This document shows, piece by piece, positions 1-4,462 of a stretch of 6,593 bases of DNA (within the stretch, counting starts at the first letter, position 1; each line of letters begins with the position of its first letter). The notes beneath the pieces are model-generated. The model had not been told where the DNA came from, made no database searches, and saw only the letters and a program-made list of their open reading frames with translations. Location of the stretch: NCBI GenBank assembly GCA_934777095.1, contig CAKVNP010000128.1:1-6593 (forward strand), in the 5' to 3' direction. Position numbers and translations under genes: made by a program. The DNA comes from an uncultured Clostridium sp. Lineage in GTDB: Bacteria > Bacillota > Clostridia > Clostridiales > Clostridiaceae.

Positions 1-146
1 CTGGTGATTATGAAAATGCAAAATTATGGCTAGGAACTGTAATTACAAGTTTTGAAGCACCACAGCGAGTAAAAGATAAGGCTAGGGAGCTGAGGGAAGA
101 AGCAATAAATAGTGGATGTTGCCACGGGGCAAGTGAAGGTTGCTAA
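1..146 (+). CDS. C-terminal end of an unrecognised protein (5' end outside window)
   Basis: An open frame enters from the left edge (full codons from position 3) and stops at TAA 144-146, giving 47 residues. The first 38 or so look like real protein: GDYENAKLWLGTVITSFE is followed by a charged helix (APQRVKDKARELREEA). The last residues are CCHGASEGC, which is unlike the rest. They are encoded by the first hairpin units of the repeat array that starts at about 119, so the original C-terminus has probably been replaced or extended by repeat DNA. I do not recognise the family. The tail has three Cys and one His, but a metal-site reading is unwarranted because the codons come from repeats. No terminator follows until 423-461, so its mRNA probably includes the whole array as a 3' untranslated region. 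Confidence 0.6.
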   Translation, partial: GDYENAKLWLGTVITSFEAPQRVKDKARELREEAINSGCCHGASEGC

Positions 147-411
147 AGCAAGTGAAGCTAGCTACGCAGGTGAATGTTGCCGTAGGCAAGTGGAAGGCTA
201 CGCGGTGAATGTTGTCTTGGACAGGATAAGGGTGAATGGTGCGATAATTATCGTTCCGATAAATATATGGCAAGAGTAGAGAATAGTGCCTTCGGCAGGA
301 GAAAAGTTAAAGTTGCAATAATTACCGTGTCGGTAAGTTATGGGGCAGGACGAGTGATTGGTGCCTACGGCAAGATATGGGGAAGAGAGAGAATTATCTA
401 TTTAGTAGATA
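119..411. repeat. Periodic array of short hairpins (about 37-bp spacing)
   Basis: Nine small inverted repeats lie in about 290 bp. They are TTGCC-acgg-GGCAA (119-132), TTGC-taaa-GCAA (140-151), TTGCC-gta-GGCAA (177-189), TGTC-ttg-GACA (213-223), TTATCG-ttc-CGATAA (248-262), TGCC-ttc-GGCA (287-297), TTACCG-tgt-CGGTAA (322-336), TGCC-tac-GGCA (362-372) and TATCTA-tttag-TAGATA (395-411). From the second on, the centres fall at about 145, 183, 218, 255, 292, 329, 367 and 403, a near-constant 35-38 bp step. Linkers are related: GGTGAATG precedes several stems and AAGTGAAGG or AAGTGGAAGG follows the early ones. GCTACGC(A)GGTGAATGTTG occurs at 161-179 and 197-214. The stems differ in sequence but stay complementary. 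The array overlaps the end of the upstream gene and stops shortly before the terminator at 423. I do not recognise it as a named repeat family. Confidence 0.8.
241..388. repeat. Diverged 74-bp tandem duplication inside the hairpin array
   Basis: Bases 241-314 and 315-388 align along their length with at most a one-base indel. Both begin GC(G/A)ATAATTA, continue with a 6-bp stem and 3-nt loop, then a GG(G)GCA element, then the second hairpin TGCC-ttc-GGCA or TGCC-tac-GGCA. Each copy therefore carries two different hairpins 37 bp apart. A third partial copy of the first type may begin at 391 (GAATTATCTA). Between copies, the stem TTATCG/CGATAA becomes TTACCG/CGGTAA, so a T-A pair is replaced by C-G on both sides while the loop changes from ttc to tgt. 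That is a compensatory change. Confidence 0.7.
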
Positions 412-422
412 CTTTAATAAGA

Positions 423-461
423 AAAAATGAACGCTTATAAATATTATAGGCGTTCATTTTT
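423..461. terminator. Strong bidirectional intrinsic terminator
   Basis: The arms 423-440 and 444-461 pair over 18 bp with one G-U wobble and a 3-nt loop. The core is AAAAATGAACGC against GCGTTCATTTTT. A T-rich tract lies on the 3' side on the plus strand (TTTTTATTTAATTT), and the complement of the A run (AATAAGAAAAAA) gives one on the minus strand. It can end transcripts from the left (upstream gene plus hairpin array) and from the minus-strand remnant whose stop codon is at 469-471. Confidence 0.85.
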
Positions 462-468
462 ATTTAAT

Positions 469-582
469 TTATAGAGAATTTACATATAATATTAAGTCTT
501 TCATGTTTTCTTTTGCACAATGATATTCAGGAATAGAATAGGCATCTAAAAGTCCCTGTTCATTCTTTAGCTTCTTTAACAT
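469..582 (-). pseudogene. 3' remnant of a minus-strand gene, family unknown
   Basis: Read on the minus strand, codons from ATG at 582 to TAA at 469 give 37 residues with ordinary protein composition, including the segment NEQGLLDAYSIPEYHCAKEN and the ending DLILYVNSL. The frame remains open further upstream (YCDNIIQQ precedes the Met), but that part soon becomes AT-rich sequence overlapping the control region of the next gene. No ribosome binding site precedes the Met. The stop lies just before a terminator that works in this direction. Gene-like content, a missing 5' end and a correctly placed terminator suggest the tail of a gene whose front was deleted. I do not recognise the family. A chance open frame is the alternative. 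Confidence 0.45.
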
Positions 583-603
583 TTGCTGAATGATATTATC
601 GCA

Positions 604-630
604 ATAATATGTTAAAATAATACATATTAT
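604..630. promoter_or_regulatory. AT-rich palindrome, possible operator
   Basis: ATAATATGT (604-612) and ACATATTAT (622-630) form a perfect 9-bp inverted repeat with a 9-nt spacer. It lies about 75 bp before the methyltransferase start and directly upstream of a candidate -35 box. Its size and symmetry suit binding of a dimeric regulator. In DNA this AT-rich such palindromes also occur by chance, and no regulator gene is present in the window. Confidence 0.3.
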
Positions 631-631
631 G

Positions 632-659
632 TTTAAAATGTATTTGTGTAATTTATAGT
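632..659 (+). promoter_or_regulatory. Candidate promoter for the methyltransferase-led gene run
   Basis: TTTAAA (632-637, 4 of 6 matches to TTGACA) is separated by 16 nt from TATAGT (654-659, 5 of 6 matches to TATAAT). Transcription would start near 666 and leave a leader of about 40 nt before the start at 705. This is the best pair I find between the terminator and the gene, but such matches are common in AT-rich DNA. Confidence 0.35.
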
Positions 660-704
660 CTGTAGTAGAGAAGTATTAGCAAGGAAATTGTAAGAGGTGT
701 TTTT

Positions 705-1280
705 ATGTACTATATGGGAGATAGTGAATGGTGGGATAACAGATTTAAAGCTAGAGGATTAAAGGTTATGAGCCATGAAAGGATACTAGAAGAAGATTTA
801 AAGTATTTTCCTAAGGAAGGAAAAGTTATGGATATAGCTTGTGGAGATGGCAGGAATGCTATTTATTTAGCTGAAGCAGGCTACGAGGTAATGGCAGTAG
901 ATTTTTCGGAGGAGGCTTTAAATAGACTTGCTTATTTTATCCAAGGTAAAGATTTAAAGATTGAAACTAAGGAGCTGGACTTATCTAGCGAGGAGGCACT
1001 TGAGAGTTTAGATAAGTTTGAAATTATTATCATTAATCATTATAGATTAAAGCCAGAGCTTTATGCAAAGCTTATGCAACATATAAGTGATGGGGGAGTT
1101 TTATGGGTTAATGGATTTAGGGAAGAGCCTAAGGATAATCCTAGGATAACTTTAACGGATATATTAAGAGATGAGGATTTTAGTTTATTAAGTCGTTATG
1201 AATTAGTGGATAGAAAAGTTTATGAAATAGGTGAAAGAAAGTTTATTAGAGGAATATGGAGAAAAATAGTGATGAAATAA
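705..1280 (+). CDS. Class I SAM-dependent methyltransferase
   Basis: This 191-residue protein is predicted to be a soluble, cytoplasmic methyltransferase using S-adenosylmethionine; its substrate is unknown. Motif I is at residues 41-56 (VMDIACGDGRNAIYLA), with the G-x-G turn that holds SAM. The acidic residue that binds the ribose is D66 in VMAVDFS. A motif IV-like strand, IIIINHY, is at 107-113, and the post-motif ISDGGVLWVNGF follows. The leading WWDNRF segment is typical of short TehB-like or UbiE-like methyltransferases. The length fits a single Rossmann domain with no extra substrate domain. The start at 705 has GAGGTG 5 nt upstream; a second ATG at 714 would be too far away. It is the first gene of a same-strand run, with 78 nt before the next start. 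Fold assignment is firm; assignment to a pathway is not possible. Confidence 0.88.
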   Translation: MYYMGDSEWWDNRFKARGLKVMSHERILEEDLKYFPKEGKVMDIACGDGRNAIYLAEAGYEVMAVDFSEEALNRLAYFIQGKDLKIETKELDLSSEEALESLDKFEIIIINHYRLKPELYAKLMQHISDGGVLWVNGFREEPKDNPRITLTDILRDEDFSLLSRYELVDRKVYEIGERKFIRGIWRKIVMK

Positions 1281-1358
1281 ATGCATGAACAGATTTTAAG
1301 AGAAGTACCATAGCTGAAGAAATTTTCGAAATGCAAAAGGTATAGGAGGAAAATAAAG

Positions 1359-2215
1359 ATGATAAGGGTATTTATAAAGAGGAATTAAAAACTGCAAGTG
1401 ATTTTGTATGGAAGTTATGTCAAACTCCTGAAACAGCAAGTTATCCTATATATAAGGAGAAAGAACAGCTAAAAGCAAATCTGCAAAAGAGATTTTACAA
1501 TAATGATAGTAGAATATTAGGATATTATAATGATGATAAATTAATAGCAGTTATAGATTTCTTTTTTATTGAAAACGAGAAATATATGCAAACTACAGGA
1601 GTTTATATTGAGGATGATTATAATAAAGTAATGGATGCTTTTATGAAACTATTAAAGGAAGAGTACAGTGGATATAGAGCTTTATTTGGTTTTCCTAGAG
1701 AAAATATTAATGCTAATAAGTTCTTTATAGATAGGGGAAATAAGTGTTTAGATTCTTGTTTGGATATGAGATTAGCTACTAATTGTTTTAATGCGATTAA
1801 TACCAAAATTTCAATAATAAAAATTACTGAAGAAAGTTTTGATTTTTATGCTGCTTTTCATGATAAACATTTTGTAAATAGTTATTGGACAAGCGACAGG
1901 CTGAGAAAAGAATTAGATAAATGGCATATTTTTGTTTATGGAGAAGAACAAATAGAGGCAAGTATTTTTATTACTTTCTGTAATGAGGATACTATAGAAA
2001 TTTTTGGAGTAGCAATTTCAGAAGAAAATAAAAAAGAGGGATTAAAAGAAAAATTAATATCAGCAGCATTAAAGGAGATATTTAAAGAATATCCAACGAT
2101 AAAGAATACTATTTTTTTCATAGATGATAATGAAGAGGAAGATTTGAGAATTGCTAACGCACTTGGATTTAATTATTTTAACAGCTATCGCTGCTATGAG
2201 TGGCAAATAGGGTAG
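1359..2215 (+). pseudogene. Two-domain GNAT acetyltransferase, frameshifted near its start
   Basis: AGGAGG at 1344-1349 sits 9 nt before ATG 1359, but that frame stops after nine codons (TAA 1386-1388). The remaining protein continues in another frame, open from 1346 to TAG at 2213-2215, with no ATG until 1586. That ATG is internal: it has no ribosome binding site and falls mid-domain. Adding one A to the ATAAGGG at 1362-1368 would give MIKGIYKEELKTASDFVW joined to the rest, a protein of about 285 residues. The C-terminal part has GNAT-like features: IEASIFITF, then IEIFGVAISEENKKEGL (acetyl-CoA loop region), and ANALGFNYFNSYRCYEW near the end. The N-terminal half resembles a second, degenerate GNAT domain. 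The next gene starts 19 nt after the stop, so the two are probably cotranscribed. A real inactivating deletion or a sequencing error are both possible. Confidence 0.75.
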
Positions 2216-2234
2216 AAGGTTAAGGAGTGAGATT

Positions 2235-2723
2235 ATGGAGTTTAAAGAGGTAAGAAAAATTCTTGAAAAGCAGAGTTTAATGAGTTTAGGTACTCAAGGA
2301 GAAAAATATCCAGATAATTCGGTAGTATGTTTTGCTTATGATGATCAGTGCAATTTGTTCTTTGGTAGTTATTCCGATACTTTAAAGTGTAAAAATATAG
2401 CAAGGAATTCAATTGTTGCTGTTACAACAGGTACATTACAGATTCATGGAAATGCTCAAATAGTACCATATGGTACAAAGGAGTATTATGAGAGGAGAAA
2501 AGTATATGACAATAGATTCCCGCAATATAAAGAACTATTTGAGCTTGAAAATAATGAATTATATGTAATTAAGCCCCTTGTTATCTGGAACTATAACCCT
2601 GCAGGAGGAGAAATGCATCGTGATGTTATTGTGTTAGATAGGGAGTATTATGATTCTATAGAGGTATATCTTCCTCATAAGTATAGTGAAAGAGATAATA
2701 AAGTAGTAGATAATAACAATTAA
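2235..2723 (+). CDS. Pyridoxamine 5'-phosphate oxidase-like flavin-binding-fold protein
   Basis: This 162-residue protein is predicted to adopt the split beta-barrel of the PNPOx / general-stress FMN-binding family. The evidence is its order of elements: an N-terminal helix ending in SLMSLGTQGEKYPDNSVVCF (14-33), a strand and turn NLFFGSYSDTLKCKNI (40-55, matching the family's 'T...S.K..NL' cofactor region), then VAVTTGTLQIHGNAQIV (61-77). Such proteins bind FMN, F420 or heme-like cofactors and often reduce small molecules; the substrate here cannot be read. The last dozen residues (SERDNKVVDNNN) look disordered. AAGGAG at 2222-2227, 7 nt before the ATG, supports the start. It lies 19 nt after the frameshifted acetyltransferase and 67 nt before the next gene, with no terminator on either side. 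It is not expected to be the biosynthetic PdxH, which is longer and has a different C-terminus. Confidence 0.78.
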   Translation: MEFKEVRKILEKQSLMSLGTQGEKYPDNSVVCFAYDDQCNLFFGSYSDTLKCKNIARNSIVAVTTGTLQIHGNAQIVPYGTKEYYERRKVYDNRFPQYKELFELENNELYVIKPLVIWNYNPAGGEMHRDVIVLDREYYDSIEVYLPHKYSERDNKVVDNNN

Positions 2724-2790
2724 AATTATATCATTTGTATAAGATGAAGAAGAAATTTTGGAAGATTAAAGTTGTAAAGGTGATTAGATA

Positions 2791-3674
2791 ATGTATAGAG
2801 ATATTATGAAAATTATAAAGTGTCCAAAGTGCAATAAAGATTTGTTTTTAGATATTAGTAAAGAGGAAAAAGATGAAATAATTGAGGGTACTTTATGTTG
2901 CAAAAGTGGTCATATGTGGAATGTTACTGAAGGAGTAGTTGATTTTAAGTCAAAAGAGCAAGAAGAAGCAAATAATTGGACTGAATCATATAAGGAAGCT
3001 GATTATGAGGAGATTGATAGAAGGATATTTCAAGGTACTCCTGAAAATCAGAGGGAAATTAATATTAAAGCTTTAAATTATATAATAGATAGAATAAATA
3101 ATAATGAAGATGAATTTATCTTAGATATAGCAACAGGCCGTGGAATGCTGTTTACAGAAATGGTAAGGAAGTTGAAAACTAATTCGCAAATAATTTGTAC
3201 AGATTTAAGTTTTCAAGTATTAAAGTATGATAGGCTGAAAGCTAAAAAAATCAATCCAGAGGTGAAGGTAAATTATATAGCTTGTGATGCGGCCAAGCTC
3301 CATTTATAGATAATAGTATTGACGTAGCAACATCATTTTATGGAATTGCAAATATGTTAGGGGCTACATTTGAAGGAATAAAAGAAGCTAACAGGGTATT
3401 GAAGAGCAAACATAATCTATATAATACTTTCATTAATATTAAAGAGGATTCGAAAGGTTTTAGCATATTAAAGCAATTCTGTATGGAAAATACTATAGCT
3501 GGTGTAGAAAATTTTTCTTTGAAAAATGAGATTGAAAAATATCATTATGAAGCAGGCTTTACTGATATTAAAACAATAAAAATTGGTGAATCAATAGGTG
3601 AAAAATGTGAATTTGATTTATTACCTTTTGAAAATGAATGGTTTTCTATAATTGTGGCTGTAGGTACAAAGTAA
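2791..3674 (+). pseudogene. Zinc-finger SAM methyltransferase, frameshifted in the middle
   Basis: AAAGGTGA at 2776-2783 precedes ATG 2791. The first frame ends at TAG 3307-3309, and the rest is in the next frame, readable from 3300 to TAA 3674. The join is ...CDAAKL then PFIDNSIDVATSFYGIANM, a textbook methyltransferase 'D-A-x-x-L-P-F-x-D-N-S-x-D' stretch cut by the loss of one base at about 3298-3300. The restored protein would have about 294 residues. Its N-terminus carries a zinc-finger pattern C11-x2-C14, C37-x3-H41 followed by a GVVDF segment, as in RlmA-like 23S rRNA methyltransferases and Trm112-type domains. Motif I is FILDIATGRGML (109-120), and the SAM ribose-binding acid lies in IICTDLS. 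The C-terminal half contains IKTIKIGE and ends IIVAVGTK. The N-terminal product alone would lack half of the catalytic fold. Substrate could be RNA or a small molecule; RlmA similarity rests on the zinc pattern only. Confidence 0.8.
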
Positions 3675-3692
3675 GGGAGAAGGAGAATCGGT

Positions 3693-4259
3693 ATGATTAC
3701 ACATGTTGGTACACAGACAGTAGAAACTGAGAGGCTTATTTTAAGACCATTTACTTATGAAGATAATGAAGCAATGTTAAAGTATTGGATAGCTGATGAA
3801 AAAATACAATCACTTTATGGTGAACCTGTATATACCACTAAAGAAGAAGTTAAGGAATTACTTGATAAATATATCAATAATTATAAAAATGATAATTACT
3901 ATAGATGGGCAATTGTATTAAAAGGAAGAAATGAGTGTATAGGACAGATAGCGTATTTTCTTGTAGATGATAAAAATAATTTTGCAGAAATAGAGTATTG
4001 CATAGGGACAGAGTTTCAATGCAGGGGGTATGCTACGGAGGTTACAAAAGCTGTAATTGAGTATGGATTTAATAATATTAATCTGCATAAAGTACAAATT
4101 AGTCATAAGTCAATAAATATACCTTCAAAAAAGGTTATTGAAAAGTGTGGATTTAAATATGAGGGCACTCTAAGAGATTATTTTTATGATAATGGAGAAT
4201 ATGTGGACAGACTTTATTATTCTATTTTAAGAAATGAGTTTATTTATAAAAACTTTTAA
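3693..4259 (+). CDS. GNAT N-acetyltransferase, RimJ/RimL type
   Basis: This 188-residue protein is predicted to transfer an acetyl group from acetyl-CoA to an amine. The opening ETERLILRPF (11-20) is the classic RimJ/RimL-like start. IECIGQIAYF-like strand residues follow near 80-89, then IEYCIGTEFQCRGYATEV (100-117) with the Q109-x-x-G112-x-A114 acetyl-CoA pyrophosphate loop. Near the end, NIPSKKVIEKCGFKYEGTLR is the usual motif B with an N-x-x-S-x-x-V pattern. Family members acetylate ribosomal protein N-termini, aminoglycosides, spermidine or other small molecules, and sequence alone does not say which. AAGGAG (3680-3685) is 7 nt before the start, which is 18 nt after the frameshifted methyltransferase. 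The full motif set and normal length indicate an intact enzyme. Confidence 0.9.
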   Translation: MITHVGTQTVETERLILRPFTYEDNEAMLKYWIADEKIQSLYGEPVYTTKEEVKELLDKYINNYKNDNYYRWAIVLKGRNECIGQIAYFLVDDKNNFAEIEYCIGTEFQCRGYATEVTKAVIEYGFNNINLHKVQISHKSINIPSKKVIEKCGFKYEGTLRDYFYDNGEYVDRLYYSILRNEFIYKNF

Positions 4260-4278
4260 TAAATTAGGAGCAATGCAA

Positions 4279-4394
4279 ATGGTCAATATGTTATTTAGCC
4301 TGTATAACTTTAATGAAGAATGGGCTAGGGAAATGGGGGAAAAGTATATAACTATATTAATAAGGCTGAATTATTTGCTCTTATGAGAAAATAA
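4279..4394 (+). pseudogene. Truncated stub resembling the start of a peptidase S51-like protein
   Basis: AGGAG (4266-4270) is 8 nt before ATG 4279, better spaced than for ATG 4273. The frame gives MVNMLFSLYNFNEEWAREMG and ends at TGA 4384-4386 after 35 residues. From memory, the opening resembles the N-terminus of type 1 glutamine amidotransferase-like / peptidase S51-like proteins of Gram-positive bacteria, which are about 200 residues. The final residues (ITILIRLNYLLL) do not fit. A second frame over 4338-4394 reads GKVYNYINKAELFALMRK and stops at TAA 4392-4394, which could be a second fragment of the same or another gene. A large internal deletion with a frame change would explain this. 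It starts 19 nt after the GNAT gene, so it was once part of the same run. A genuine 35-residue small protein is the less likely alternative. Confidence 0.45.
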
Positions 4395-4403
4395 TGGTAA
4401 AAT
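4375..4403 (+). promoter_or_regulatory. Candidate promoter for the M29 peptidase
   Basis: TTGCTC (4375-4380, 3 of 6 consensus bases) is followed after 17 nt by TAAAAT (4398-4403, 5 of 6 bases). Transcription would begin near 4410, about 50 nt before the start codon at 4463. The gene has a larger upstream gap than the others in the run, consistent with its own promoter, although no terminator separates it from the preceding genes. Confidence 0.35.
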
Positions 4404-4462
4404 AATTTTTATATGGAATTAAATAACATAGATTAAAAGAGTAAACTTGGGGAGGAATAAAG

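Noticed and set aside
82..273. Minus-strand open frame of 63 codons
   Set aside because: It runs across the hairpin array and the tail of the plus-strand gene, has no ribosome binding site, and its composition reflects the repeats.
119..411. CRISPR array, because of the 37-bp period
   Set aside because: CRISPR needs near-identical direct repeats separated by unique spacers. Here the units are degenerate along their whole length, related to each other, and carry small hairpins of differing sequence. No cas gene is nearby.
466..704. Riboswitch or T-box leader before the first methyltransferase
   Set aside because: I found no T-box sequence, no known aptamer core, and no terminator hairpin between the candidate promoter and the start codon; the leader would be only about 40 nt.
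1281..1345. Short frames between the first methyltransferase and the GNAT gene, including RSTIAEEIFEMQKV ending at the TAG 1343-1345
   Set aside because: It reads somewhat like protein, but it is under 20 codons, has no start codon with a binding site, and cannot be told from chance.
1586..1600. ATG 1586 as the real start of the acetyltransferase
   Set aside because: No ribosome binding site precedes it, and the same frame shows convincing protein for about 75 codons upstream, reaching the strong AGGAGG at 1344.
1618..1806. Minus-strand open frame of 62 codons
   Set aside because: It is antisense to the GNAT gene, whose plus-strand frame has clear protein character.
1936..2121. Minus-strand open frame of 61 codons
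   Set aside because: It is a shadow of the C-terminal GNAT domain and has no start signals.
3354..3674. Separate 106-residue protein starting at ATG 3354
   Set aside because: The frame upstream of this ATG encodes the conserved PFIDNSIDVATSFYG stretch of the same methyltransferase, and there is no ribosome binding site. It is the second half of a frameshifted gene.
3918..4106. Minus-strand open frame of 62 codons
   Set aside because: It is antisense to the acetyl-CoA binding motif of the intact GNAT gene.
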